This document shows positions 24,944 through 34,213 of a stretch of DNA of 64,000 bases, piece after piece. The position numbers and the translations under genes are program-made. Numbering within the stretch: the first letter of the stretch is position 1; every line of letters begins with the position of its first letter. The DNA is from Flavobacterium luteolum (GTDB lineage Bacteria > Bacteroidota > Bacteroidia > Flavobacteriales > Flavobacteriaceae), in assembly GCF_027111275.1 (NCBI RefSeq), contig NZ_CP114286.1:1798001-1862000 (forward strand). The letters are read 5' to 3'. The notes under the pieces are model-generated. The model was given only the letters and a program-made list of their open reading frames with translations. It was not told the origin of the DNA and made no database searches.

Positions 24944-25041
24944 AGATAGTTAGGTGTTTTTTGATTTAAAGATTTTTGATTCCTCACGCATCATCTCTAA
25001 ATACCGTTAATACTATTTTTATGTTTGTGGTTTTCTCTCTA

Positions 25042-26607
25042 TTATTGTTTAATTAAATTCAGCATTACAACATCATTTTCATTGATTTTAAATTCTCTGC
25101 TGAAAGTTCCTTTTCCGTCAATTGTAATTTTTTCTGTGGAAATCGGAGCACCATTATTTTTTTCTTTTATGGAATTGACTTGCTCACGTGTTAACTGACT
25201 TGGTTTGTTCATCGCCAGATAATCCGCGTAAGCGTCATTTACTTTGTAACCCACTTTGTAAATTTCCAATACATATTTTCCTTTCTGCATTCCATCCACT
25301 TCAATTTTCACTTTTCCTTTTTCTTTTGATGGAAGATCTTTTATATAATACGTTTGATTCAGTTCTTTATCGCCAGGATGTGTATTGGTAAAATCCCACA
25401 ATAAAACCTGAACATCACCTTTTGCATTTTTGGAAATCCAAGAAGCTTTATCTGAATTTTGAAGTTCTGTTTCTCCCAATTTATTCAATAAATAATAAGA
25501 GAAATAGGCTGGTTTTTTAATTCCCTGCGTATTCAATAATCCGAAACCGCCATGAAAAGGCGTAAATCTTGGCCCCGCTTCTTCAAAAATATCCGTAAAA
25601 ACCCAATATGACATAGAGTTTGCCGCGTTTCCAACTTGTTTTAATTTCTGCAAAATATAAGCTGCAGAATGATAACTGTCGTGAATTGGATCTGCCGGCG
25701 TGTAAGATGAACTCCATTCTGTGTAATGCAATTCAAGATTCGGTTTAGCCGACTCTGTAATCAATTTTCTAGAATTGATAATTTCACCACTTACACTCCA
25801 TTCATCCTGATTTAAAATTGTTCCCGAAGTTCCAAATTCGTCCAAATAACCATGTTTCACTCCATAAGTATGCGTCGAAACAAAATCCATCGGAACATTA
25901 TTCTTCGCACAAAAATCAATTGTTTCAGCAACCCAAGCAGAACCTGCCGTTGCTGGTCCACCAACTTTATAAGCTGGATTTACCTCTTTTACACCGCGAG
26001 CTGCATAATCGTATAATTTATAATATTCTTGCTGTGTGCTGCTCCAAAATCCTGGTGAAAGATTTGGCTCATTCCAAACTTCAAAATACCATGTTTTTAC
26101 TTCTTCGTCTCCGTAACGTTCTTTAAAATGCTGCGTTAAATTTCGAACTAAATCTTCCCATTTTTTATAATCTTTTGGAGGCGTTACGTTCCCTTTCCAC
26201 CAAAAAATAGTTTCTTTTCCGCTTGCTAATGCATTCGGCATAAAACCTAACTCTACAAATGGTTTCATTTTCAGACTTACAATATAATCAAACAAAACAT
26301 CTACATATTGGTAATTATATTCTGGATTCCCTTTTTCATCTTCACGATAAACAGCCATGTCATCAGACAATAAACCATGAAAACGGATGTATTTAAAATC
26401 GCATTCTTTTTTTACCAATGCCAGTTGTTCCTGCCAGTCGGCACGAAGACCTTCATTTGCTCTTCCAGCACCGATGCATTCTTTGAACATGGTGTTTAAT
26501 TTTCCTGCTTCTTTTTTGAAATCAACTTTTATGATTCGGTTTTCATTTTGCCCAAACGAATAGATTGAACTAAATAAAACTCCTGCTAGTATTAAAAGTT
26601 TTTTCAT
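25042..26607 (-). CDS. GH39 family glycosidase (beta-xylosidase-like)
   Basis: 521 residues from the ATG at 26607 (MKKLLILAG), with a signal peptide ending near YSFGQ. The longer frame to 26637 adds ten polar residues ahead of the signal and is unlikely. The barrel shows the acid/base in YFEVWNEPN (E180) and the probable nucleophile in LHYTEWSSS (E297), spaced as in GH39. GH39 covers beta-xylosidases, alpha-iduronidases and some arabinosidases. It is not a usual member of xyloglucan loci, so it may handle an unusual side chain or xylan oligomers. Confidence 0.85.
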   Translation of the reverse strand: MKKLLILAGVLFSSIYSFGQNENRIIKVDFKKEAGKLNTMFKECIGAGRANEGLRADWQEQLALVKKECDFKYIRFHGLLSDDMAVYREDEKGNPEYNYQYVDVLFDYIVSLKMKPFVELGFMPNALASGKETIFWWKGNVTPPKDYKKWEDLVRNLTQHFKERYGDEEVKTWYFEVWNEPNLSPGFWSSTQQEYYKLYDYAARGVKEVNPAYKVGGPATAGSAWVAETIDFCAKNNVPMDFVSTHTYGVKHGYLDEFGTSGTILNQDEWSVSGEIINSRKLITESAKPNLELHYTEWSSSYTPADPIHDSYHSAAYILQKLKQVGNAANSMSYWVFTDIFEEAGPRFTPFHGGFGLLNTQGIKKPAYFSYYLLNKLGETELQNSDKASWISKNAKGDVQVLLWDFTNTHPGDKELNQTYYIKDLPSKEKGKVKIEVDGMQKGKYVLEIYKVGYKVNDAYADYLAMNKPSQLTREQVNSIKEKNNGAPISTEKITIDGKGTFSREFKINENDVVMLNLIKQ

Positions 26608-26637
26608 CTGAAAATGGTTTTGTTTATTTTTTGCCAC

Positions 26638-26655
26638 TCCCGATAGCTATCGGGA
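26638..26655. repeat. 18-bp perfect palindrome TCCCGATAGCTATCGGGA, copy 1
   Basis: Perfect 18-base palindrome immediately upstream of the GH39 frame. The same 18 bases occur at 28989-29006 in the next PUL gap. Confidence 0.75.
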
Positions 26656-26768
26656 TAATAGGATTCTAACGGATTTTTTTCTCTCGCAGATTTAGGAGAT
26701 CATCCAGATTTAAATCTTTTTAATCCTTTTAATCTGTGGCTAAATATTTTATTTTCTAACTATATGTT

Positions 26769-26788
26769 AGACGCACTGCAGTGCGTCT
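26769..26788. repeat. 20-bp palindrome of GACGCACTGC type
   Basis: AGACGCACTG joined to its reverse complement CAGTGCGTCT, followed by CTACAG. A degraded relative sits at 26868-26890 and another at 50514-50530, each followed by CTCTAYAG. It is a dispersed short repeat. Confidence 0.65.
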
Positions 26789-26824
26789 CTACAGATTACG
26801 TTGTGTATAATCATTGTGTTGAGT

Positions 26825-26857
26825 AAACCCGACAGGTTTTAAAAACCTGTCGGGTTT
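26825..26857. terminator. Hairpin AAACCCGACAGGTTTT, copy 2
   Basis: Identical over 33 bases to the hairpin at 16281-16313. It lies about 50 bases after the GH97 stop on the minus strand, within the PUL, where it may reduce read-through into GH39. Confidence 0.7.
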
Positions 26858-26906
26858 AACATCTAATAAAGACGCACTGCTGCGAGTCTCTATAGAAAAT
26901 TAATAA

Positions 26907-28913
26907 TTATAGCTTTTTAAATCTCACTGCTCCACCTCCAGCTCCGCCTAATTTCAATTGTAATTTGTCTGAAGCTTTTACAGTTTTCTTAGAGATTGCT
27001 ACCGCTTCTGGATTGTGTGTTTGATCTGTTCCTTCTGCATCTACATAAATCTGTGCTTCATAAGTTGTATTTGGATCTAAGAATGATAATGAAACTTCTA
27101 CATTTCTTGGTTTCTCATTTGTCAAAGTTCCTAGATACCAGTCGGCGCTGTTTCTGTCTTTTCTTGCTGTTGTGATGTATTCGCCAATTTTTCCTTCTAA
27201 GATTTTAGTGTCTTCCCAATCTGTTGGAACATCTTTTAAGAATTGTAAAGCTGGTTTTCCTTCGTAATTTTCAGGAAGATCTGCCAACATTTGAATTGGT
27301 GCATAAATCGTTACATACAATGCCAATTGCTGACCAACTGTTCCCTGAATTCTTTTTCCTGGATAACCTTGTTTTACCTCAACATCAAAAATTCCAGGCG
27401 TGAAATCCATTGGTCCAGAAAGTAATCTTGTAAACGGAATAATCGTTAAGTGGTTTGGTGGATTTCCTTCGCTCCAAGCGTTATATTCTTGACCGCGAGC
27501 TGCTTCTCTCGAAACCATGTTTGGATACGTTCTGCGTTCTCCTGTATCTTTTATCGATTCGTGGTATAAAACCGCTAAATCATATTGTGCTGCTTTTTCT
27601 AAAATGTATCTGAAATAATTTACTCCAAACTGCCCGAAGTGCATCTGTTTCATATTCAATTTAGAACCTACATGACCAATTTTCACCGTATGAATTCCTA
27701 GTTTTTTGTATAAAGCAAAAGCTTCGTCAACTTGTTTTAAATAGTTAATTAAGTTCGAACCAGTTTCATGATAACCAATTAATTCTACATCATGTTTTTT
27801 TCCATATTCAACCACTTTTTCTAAATCGAAATTGTCTGCGTTTTTTGTGAAGCTAAACATGTGCATACGGTTTTCATACCAACCTGGTGTCCAACCTTTA
27901 TTCCATCCTTCGATCAATAAATGATGGAAACCTTCTTTTGCTGTAAAATCAATATATTCCTCGGCATGTTTTGTTGTTGCACCTTGTTTGTCGCTTTCCC
28001 AGAAAGTATATTTCCCAATGTGCATTCCCCACCAAATTCCTAAATATTTGTATGGTTTGAAATAGCTGTTTATGTTCTTTAGTTTGTTTGGTTCGTTTAA
28101 GTTTAAAACCAAATAAGAAGTAATCAATTCTCCTGGATTTTCTCCAATTTGAAGTGTTCTCCAAGAAGAAGTAAATGAATCTTTTACACGAACTTTTACT
28201 CCATCGGCCCACGGCACTAAATCAGATTTTAGCTCTGTTCCTTTAGTATTAACCAAAGTCATACTTGCGAAATCATTCAAGTTTGCTTCGTGAAAACTTA
28301 AAGCTAAACCGCTTTTGCTTTCAATTGTTAACGGAGTCAAAACCGTATCCAAAGTACTAACCGGCGCATCTTTGAAAAGATACTCGTCACGGTTTTCTCT
28401 GTTTGCTGGAATCCACCACGCTTTTCCATCTTCTTTAAGATTGAAAGTTGTTTTTTCATCCATGATGAAAATACTGTCTTTTACATTTTGTTTCGGATAA
28501 ACATATCTAAAAGCCACTCCGTCATCGAAAGCACGAAACTGAATCTGTAATTTTCTTTTATTGCCTGTTTTTTGTTGTAAATCAACAACCAATTGATTAT
28601 AATGATTTCTAATATTTTTCTTTTCTCCCCAAACTTGTTCCCAAGTTTCGTCAAACGTAGAAGTTTTTGCTCCTTTAATCTCAAAGTTTGAACTTAAGTC
28701 TTCGTTTCCTTTCAATACAAATCCCATATCAGACGGAGAAATTACTTCTGTCTTTCCGTGAGAAACGGCATATTTTGGAGCATTTTTTACCAGCTCAAAT
28801 TTGATTGTATTCTTTCCGTTTGGCGATGCCAATTCGTAAGCGTTTTTCGTTTTTTGACTGTAGCCTATTGCTATCGAAAACAATACGGCTGGGAGAACTA
28901 GATAGTTTTTCAT
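26907..28913 (-). CDS. GH97 family glycosidase, inverting (SusB-like) type
   Basis: 668 residues with a signal peptide ending near IGYSQ. The N-terminal super-sandwich (about 25-280) and the (beta/alpha)8 barrel (about 290-560, opening YLGIWWGMHIGKYTFWES) are typical of GH97, with a C-terminal beta domain. At the position where retaining GH97 alpha-galactosidases have a nucleophile Asp, this protein reads VKIGHVG, with glycine. The glutamates in LYHESIKDTGERRTYPN and SREAARGQE are kept. This points to the inverting, alpha-glucosidase-like branch. An alpha-glucosidase is unexpected in a xyloglucan locus, so its substrate deserves testing. Confidence 0.88.
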   Translation of the reverse strand: MKNYLVLPAVLFSIAIGYSQKTKNAYELASPNGKNTIKFELVKNAPKYAVSHGKTEVISPSDMGFVLKGNEDLSSNFEIKGAKTSTFDETWEQVWGEKKNIRNHYNQLVVDLQQKTGNKRKLQIQFRAFDDGVAFRYVYPKQNVKDSIFIMDEKTTFNLKEDGKAWWIPANRENRDEYLFKDAPVSTLDTVLTPLTIESKSGLALSFHEANLNDFASMTLVNTKGTELKSDLVPWADGVKVRVKDSFTSSWRTLQIGENPGELITSYLVLNLNEPNKLKNINSYFKPYKYLGIWWGMHIGKYTFWESDKQGATTKHAEEYIDFTAKEGFHHLLIEGWNKGWTPGWYENRMHMFSFTKNADNFDLEKVVEYGKKHDVELIGYHETGSNLINYLKQVDEAFALYKKLGIHTVKIGHVGSKLNMKQMHFGQFGVNYFRYILEKAAQYDLAVLYHESIKDTGERRTYPNMVSREAARGQEYNAWSEGNPPNHLTIIPFTRLLSGPMDFTPGIFDVEVKQGYPGKRIQGTVGQQLALYVTIYAPIQMLADLPENYEGKPALQFLKDVPTDWEDTKILEGKIGEYITTARKDRNSADWYLGTLTNEKPRNVEVSLSFLDPNTTYEAQIYVDAEGTDQTHNPEAVAISKKTVKASDKLQLKLGGAGGGAVRFKKL

Positions 28914-28936
28914 GTTTTTTGGTATTATATTTTTTT

Positions 28937-29048
28937 GCCACAGATTAAAAGGATTAAAAAGGATTTTTCTTTATGATTTTTCACACAGTCCCGATAGCTA
29001 TCGGGAGCAGATTTTATTTTAATCTTTTTAATCCTTTTAATCTGTGGC
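28937..29048. repeat. Inverted repeat GCCACAGATTAAAAGGATT with a nested palindrome
   Basis: Arm 28937-28965 pairs with 29021-29048 with a one-base slip. The loop contains the second copy of the 18-bp palindrome (28989-29006). A further CCACGAATT/AATTCGT pair follows at 29061-29105. The same GCCACAGATTAAA arm occurs at 31538 and as TTAATCTGTGGC at 26731-26742. Confidence 0.75.
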
Positions 29049-29116
29049 TATATTTTTTCGCCACGAATTGCACAAATTTTCACCAATTTAATTCGTGAAA
29101 TTCGTTGCTAACTTTT

Positions 29117-31516
29117 TTATTTTGCCCACTCGGTTTTAAAAGTGGTTTTTCCGTTTAATGGATTTGTAGCTACATCAAAATTGTTTCCGCTTTTGTTCAC
29201 TTTTATTTCTTGTACTGCGTCACCTTCTGGTAAAAATACTTTAGCTGTAGCCGAAATGGTTTTGTCGCTTGCGTAAACTTTCAAAGTTAATTTGCTCCAA
29301 TCCATATCTTTTGTAGACTGCGCTAAACCGATGTGTGGAATTGCAGTTCCGTCTTTTACTAAAACTATAATTGGCACTTCACCTGCTTTAATTTTATGCC
29401 AGCCAGATTGGTACACTTTTTTAGTTTGGTAATCGATCCAAGTTCCTTCTGGAAGGTAAACGTCTCTTTCTTCAACTTCCTCAAAAAGCGGTGCAACCAA
29501 AATACTTGAACCAAATAAATATTGATTATCAACTAACCAAGCTCCGGGATCGTTTGGATATTCTACAAAAAGAGCACGCATCATTGGTAATCCTTTTTGA
29601 GAACTTTCTTTTGCCTGAGCGTAGATATATGGCATTAATTCGTAACGCATATTGTCTGCTTTTCTAAATCCTTCTAAGAATTCTTTGCTGTACAACCAAG
29701 GTTCGCGAGGCGGTTCTCCGTGGCTTCTTACGTGTGACGTAAACATTCCGAATGGCGTCCATCTTCTATAAATATTCTCAGGCGATTTTGTTGCAAATCC
29801 TCCAACATCGTGGCTCCAAAAACTGAATCCGCTTAATCCTAATGAAAGTCCGCCGCGTAATTCTGCTGACATTGCTCCATTTGTAGTTTCAGAATCTCCT
29901 CCCCAATGCAAAGGATAGCGCTGAGATCCTGCCCAAGTACTTCTTGCCCAGATTAAAGTATATCCTTTTTCTTTTTGAGTAATTTCTGCTACTGCTTTGT
30001 TGTAACGTAATGGATATAAATTATGCTCGTAGAAACCTGTTCTTCCAGAATGGTAAATTCCATCTGGCGGTGCCGCTTCTCCAAAATCTACTTTGAAAAC
30101 CGCTACACCTTCATCGAATAACTTTTTCAATTTTCCTTGGTACCAAGAAATTGTTTCTGGATTTGAGAAGTCTAAAACAGCATCTTCGTACGGAAGATTT
30201 CCTTTTCTGTCTCTTACCGCCAAGTTTTTATCCATAATTTCTGGAAATAAAGTATTCTTTGGCGTGAAATAAGGCAACTGCCAAAGACAAACCTGAAAAC
30301 CGTCTTTCTTTAAATCAGACATCATTTTTGTGGCATCTGGGAAACGAGATTTTGCAAACTCGTAGTTGTTTCTCCAATCTACATCAAACCAACCGGTATC
30401 AAAGTGAATTACGTCTGTTGGAATTTTATATTTACGTAAATCTCTTGCTACTTCTCTTCCTTCTTTTTCAGAGAAATAAGTGATTCTACTCATCCAGAAA
30501 CCGAATGACCAAAGTGGTGGCATTGCTGCTTTTCCAGTCAAATTAGTGTATTGATCTAAGATGTCTTTTGGTTCTCCGATAAAGAAAAACAAATCGGCTT
30601 CGTCGTCTCCAATGTACATTTCGTTAGCACTTGAAAAGTATTTTCCAAAGTCAACTGTAATTGGTGTAGAATGATGCATGAAAACTCCATAACCACGGCT
30701 GCTCATGTAAAACGGAATTGGTTTGTACATTGTTTCATTTTGGATTCCGTTAGCATCATCCGTCCATAAAACTACTTTTTGTCCGCGTTTGTTGAATTGT
30801 GTGAATGATTCACCGCAACCAAATATTTTTTCGTCTGGTTCTAAACTGAAAGCCGCGCCCATACTTCTTGAGTAATCGCTGTTTCTTCGAACGTAAGAAA
30901 ACGGAAGTGTCGGTGTATAGGTATTTTTAAAATCAGTATCGTGAAGTGTGCTTGTCAGCAGTTTTCCTTTTTCGTCGTAGATTTTTACGTGCCACGGTTT
31001 CGTTAAGATTTCAACTCTTCCGTGTTTGCTTGTATAACTATGACCTCCTTCGATTTTAGCATATTTCCATAATTCAGGATGATTTGGCGCAACACCGTCA
31101 ACCAACATTAAAGATTCCTTTTGCGGGTGAAATTGCGGTCCAGAAGTTGTTTTAATTCTAACTGTTCTATCTGAAACAAACTGAATCTCGAATGGCAAAA
31201 CAGGAGATTCTGCATATTCTGTTGTTGGAAATTCGTTTGCTTTTTCTACATCTGGTTTCATCATCATGTTGTTGAAAGCCTGACGTGTTTTATAATTGTA
31301 TCTCAAATATTTGATGGTTCCTTTTCCTGTTGCAGGATCAAAAGAAGCTAGTTCGTCCGCAAAATAAAAAGTATTCAGATAGTTCTGAAAATCTTTACTG
31401 ATATCTATTGGAGCATTTAATACATCTGCATTTTGGATTTGGGCATTAGCATTTGGAATTGCCAAAAATCCAAACATAAAAGCAGAAAACAATGCGGTTA
31501 ATTTTGAGTTTTTCAT
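29117..31516 (-). CDS. GH31 alpha-xylosidase
   Basis: 799 residues with a signal peptide ending near PNANAQ. The catalytic barrel contains the nucleophile in FKVDFGEAAPP (D477) and the acid/base in HWGGDSETT (D541). The KxDFGE form of the nucleophile motif is typical of alpha-xylosidases such as YicI, while alpha-glucosidases usually read WxDMNE. Its expected job is removal of the non-reducing alpha-1,6-xylose from xyloglucan oligosaccharides. It lies between GH2 and GH97 in the PUL, separated on both sides by palindromic repeats. Confidence 0.92.
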   Translation of the reverse strand: MKNSKLTALFSAFMFGFLAIPNANAQIQNADVLNAPIDISKDFQNYLNTFYFADELASFDPATGKGTIKYLRYNYKTRQAFNNMMMKPDVEKANEFPTTEYAESPVLPFEIQFVSDRTVRIKTTSGPQFHPQKESLMLVDGVAPNHPELWKYAKIEGGHSYTSKHGRVEILTKPWHVKIYDEKGKLLTSTLHDTDFKNTYTPTLPFSYVRRNSDYSRSMGAAFSLEPDEKIFGCGESFTQFNKRGQKVVLWTDDANGIQNETMYKPIPFYMSSRGYGVFMHHSTPITVDFGKYFSSANEMYIGDDEADLFFFIGEPKDILDQYTNLTGKAAMPPLWSFGFWMSRITYFSEKEGREVARDLRKYKIPTDVIHFDTGWFDVDWRNNYEFAKSRFPDATKMMSDLKKDGFQVCLWQLPYFTPKNTLFPEIMDKNLAVRDRKGNLPYEDAVLDFSNPETISWYQGKLKKLFDEGVAVFKVDFGEAAPPDGIYHSGRTGFYEHNLYPLRYNKAVAEITQKEKGYTLIWARSTWAGSQRYPLHWGGDSETTNGAMSAELRGGLSLGLSGFSFWSHDVGGFATKSPENIYRRWTPFGMFTSHVRSHGEPPREPWLYSKEFLEGFRKADNMRYELMPYIYAQAKESSQKGLPMMRALFVEYPNDPGAWLVDNQYLFGSSILVAPLFEEVEERDVYLPEGTWIDYQTKKVYQSGWHKIKAGEVPIIVLVKDGTAIPHIGLAQSTKDMDWSKLTLKVYASDKTISATAKVFLPEGDAVQEIKVNKSGNNFDVATNPLNGKTTFKTEWAK

Positions 31517-31537
31517 TGGTTACTTTTTATTTTTTTT

Positions 31538-31633
31538 GCCACAGATTAAAAAGATTTAAAAGGATTTTTTCTTTTCTCTTTTCTCTGGCAGATTTAGCAA
31601 ATCATGCAGATTTAAATCTTTTTAATCTGTGGC
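31538..31633. repeat. Perfect 23-bp inverted repeat GCCACAGATTAAAAAG
   Basis: Arms at 31538-31560 and 31611-31633 are exact reverse complements separated by 50 bases, between the GH2 stop and the GH31 start. Same family as the element at 28937-29048. Confidence 0.8.
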
Positions 31634-31653
31634 TATATTTAAAATTTCAAAAA

Positions 31654-34137
31654 TTATTCTGTTGTAATTACAATTGTGGACTGTTTTAATCCATTTGTTT
31701 TTGCTGTTAATTCCAATCTTCCAGATTGATCTCCAGATTGTACAATTACCAAACATTTTCCAGCCAAAGCGTTGTGTTTATTTCCTTTGTACGATTCGTG
31801 GCTAACCGGATCTCCGCTGCAAACGCCTACTATTTTTCCGTTTCCTTTTAAAGAGAAATTAATTTCGTTGTTCGCATTTGGAGCTAAAGTTCCTTTATCA
31901 TCTAAGATATCAACTGTGATAAATGACAGATCGTTTTTGTCTGCTTTGATGGTACTTCTGTCTGCAGCCAGTTTTAATTGAGAAGGATTTCCAGCTGTTT
32001 TGATTTCTTTTTCTAAAACTACTTTTCCGTCTTTACGAGAAACTGCTTTTAGAGTTCCAGCTTCAAAAGGAATTCTCCACATTACGTGTAAATCATCTCC
32101 TTTTTTACTTCGTTTTCCAACCGATTTTCCGTTTACGAAAAGTTCAACCTCATCGGCTTTATTGTAATATGCCCAAACATCAACAGTTTGTCCGGGTTTC
32201 CAGTTCCAATGCGGGAAAATGTGCAAAACCGTTTTGTCTGTCCATTCACTTTGGTACATATAATAAACGTCTTTTGGGAAACCTGCTAAATCGACAATTC
32301 CGAAATACGAACTTACTGATGGCCATTCGTATGGTGTTGGTTCTCCGATATAATCGAAGCCTGTCCAAACGTACATTCCAGCTAAGAAATCGTGTTTTTT
32401 AATTACTTTCCAAGTTGCTTCGTGCGTAGAACCCCAAGGTGTTTGAACTTGATCATATGCTGAAACTGTGTTTCCTGGATTTCCTTCTGTAAATTTAAGA
32501 TCCCATCTTACCGGCCATTTTTTAATGGTATCTGAAACAGCGTCATAATAGCCTCTTGTCTGCAAGCCTGAAGTGGTTTCGGTTGCAATAAAAGGTGTAT
32601 TTGGAAAGTTCTTTAGATGATGTTCGTACGTTTGATGTGCATAATTGTATCCAATTAAATCTAAAACTCCAGATCCAGCAAGCGGATTAATCGATACATC
32701 TTTTTTCTCAAACTGTAAAGTCACCGCATCAATATTCATGTTTACCGGCGGATTCATCGCTGCGGTTAACGGACGCGTTTTATCATACTCGCGTGTAATC
32801 GCAGCCAATTCTTTAGCAATTTCAACGCCTTTTTCATTCCATTGTTCTGGAATTTCGTTTCCGATGCTCCAAACAAAAATACTTGGGTGATTTCTGTCGC
32901 GAAGCAATTGATCGATTAGATCTTTTTTATGCCATTTGTCCCAATCGTTTCCGTAATCGTATTTGGTTTTGGTTTGTTTCCACATATCAAAAGCTTCATC
33001 CATAACAATGAAACCCATTTTATCGCAAAGATCCAAAAGTTCTGGAGCGGGCGGGTTATGAGAAGTCCTGATTCCGTTTACCCCCATTTCTTTCATGATT
33101 TCCAATTGACGTTCAATGGCGCGAGTATTAATCGCAGAACCCAACGGACCTAAATCATGATGCAGACAAACACCTTTTATTTTTACTTGTTTTCCATTCA
33201 AAATAAAACCTTTATTCAAATCGAATTTAAAATCTCTGATTCCGAAATTGGTTTTGTATTGATCGATGATTTTATCGTCAAGCGAAATTTCAGTAACTGC
33301 TGTATACAATTCCGGATTTTCAACTGACCATAAAATCGGATTTTCAACTTCTGCCGATTGATTCAGAATTTGATTTTCGTTGGCATTGATGGTTATATCT
33401 TGTGTAACCGATGTTACTTTTTTGTCTTCTTTAAAAATGGTGGTCGTTACTGTGGCTTTTTTACCTTCTTTGTATTGATTTTTAATTGTGGTTTCAAAAC
33501 TTATAGAAGCTTTTTCGGTCGTAACTTTTGGAGTTGTAATATAGGTTCCCCATTGTCCCACATGAAGTTTATCTGTAGTTTCAATCCAGACATTTCTAAA
33601 AATTCCTGATCCTGAATACCAGCGTGAATTGGGTTGTTTTGAATTGTCAACCTTAACAATTATTTCGTTGTTTTTGTCTCCGTAATTTAAATATGATGAC
33701 ATATCATATTGAAAACCTATATATCCGTTTGGGCGTTTTCCTAAATAATGTCCATTTACCCAAACTTCACTGTTTCTATATACTCCGTCAAAAGTTATAG
33801 AAGTTATTTTTGTGCTGTCTTCTGCAGCGACTTTGAATGCTTTTTTGTACCAGCCTAAACCTCCGTTTAGAGATCCTCCGCCATAACCTGCAGGACTTTT
33901 TTCATCAAATTTACCTTCGATGCTCCAATCATGCGGAACATCTAAAGTTCTCCATTTTGTTGAAGTTCCAATAGTGTCTTTATCAGCAATACTATCGTTT
34001 AGATGGAAACTCCAATCTGCATTAAAAGAAACTTTTCGGTTACTAAATTTTTGATCTGTTGATGATTTGCATGCTGTCAATAAAAGAAAGCTTGCAAATA
34101 GTAATCCTAGTTTTTTATATGAAGTTAGCTGCAACAT
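31654..34137 (-). CDS. GH2 beta-galactosidase lipoprotein
   Basis: 827 residues with a lipoprotein signal (C23 in LLTACKS). The sugar-binding sandwich (about 35-190), the Ig-like domain (about 200-300) and the barrel (about 305-600) are followed by two C-terminal beta domains. The acid/base lies in VWSIGNEIPEQW (E428) and the nucleophile in PFIATETTSG (E520). In this context it would remove beta-1,2-galactose from xyloglucan side chains after fucose and acetyl removal. Other GH2 activities such as beta-glucuronidase are less likely by context. It is the first enzyme gene after the SusCD/binding-protein part, beyond a hairpin. Confidence 0.9.
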   Translation of the reverse strand: MLQLTSYKKLGLLFASFLLLTACKSSTDQKFSNRKVSFNADWSFHLNDSIADKDTIGTSTKWRTLDVPHDWSIEGKFDEKSPAGYGGGSLNGGLGWYKKAFKVAAEDSTKITSITFDGVYRNSEVWVNGHYLGKRPNGYIGFQYDMSSYLNYGDKNNEIIVKVDNSKQPNSRWYSGSGIFRNVWIETTDKLHVGQWGTYITTPKVTTEKASISFETTIKNQYKEGKKATVTTTIFKEDKKVTSVTQDITINANENQILNQSAEVENPILWSVENPELYTAVTEISLDDKIIDQYKTNFGIRDFKFDLNKGFILNGKQVKIKGVCLHHDLGPLGSAINTRAIERQLEIMKEMGVNGIRTSHNPPAPELLDLCDKMGFIVMDEAFDMWKQTKTKYDYGNDWDKWHKKDLIDQLLRDRNHPSIFVWSIGNEIPEQWNEKGVEIAKELAAITREYDKTRPLTAAMNPPVNMNIDAVTLQFEKKDVSINPLAGSGVLDLIGYNYAHQTYEHHLKNFPNTPFIATETTSGLQTRGYYDAVSDTIKKWPVRWDLKFTEGNPGNTVSAYDQVQTPWGSTHEATWKVIKKHDFLAGMYVWTGFDYIGEPTPYEWPSVSSYFGIVDLAGFPKDVYYMYQSEWTDKTVLHIFPHWNWKPGQTVDVWAYYNKADEVELFVNGKSVGKRSKKGDDLHVMWRIPFEAGTLKAVSRKDGKVVLEKEIKTAGNPSQLKLAADRSTIKADKNDLSFITVDILDDKGTLAPNANNEINFSLKGNGKIVGVCSGDPVSHESYKGNKHNALAGKCLVIVQSGDQSGRLELTAKTNGLKQSTIVITTE

Positions 34138-34153
34138 AGTACGTAAATTTTAA

Positions 34154-34192
34154 TAACCCGGAAGCAGTATCAATCTGCTTCCGAGTTATTTA
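34154..34192 (-). terminator. Hairpin between the binding-protein gene and the first enzyme gene
   Basis: AATAACCCGGAAGCAG (34154-34169) pairs with CTGCTTCCGAGTTATT (34177-34192) with one mismatch and a 7-base loop. It lies 22 bases past the surface-protein stop on the minus strand, followed by a poor T-tract. It would favour susCD and binding-protein mRNA over the enzyme mRNA. Confidence 0.7.
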
Positions 34193-34213
34193 TAAAGTGA
34201 AATATATGAATTT

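Noticed and set aside
31654..34137. Possible frameshifts or pseudogenes among the large glycosidases
   Set aside because: GH2, GH31, GH97, GH3, GH39, GH5 and GH95 are all full length with their catalytic residues in single frames.
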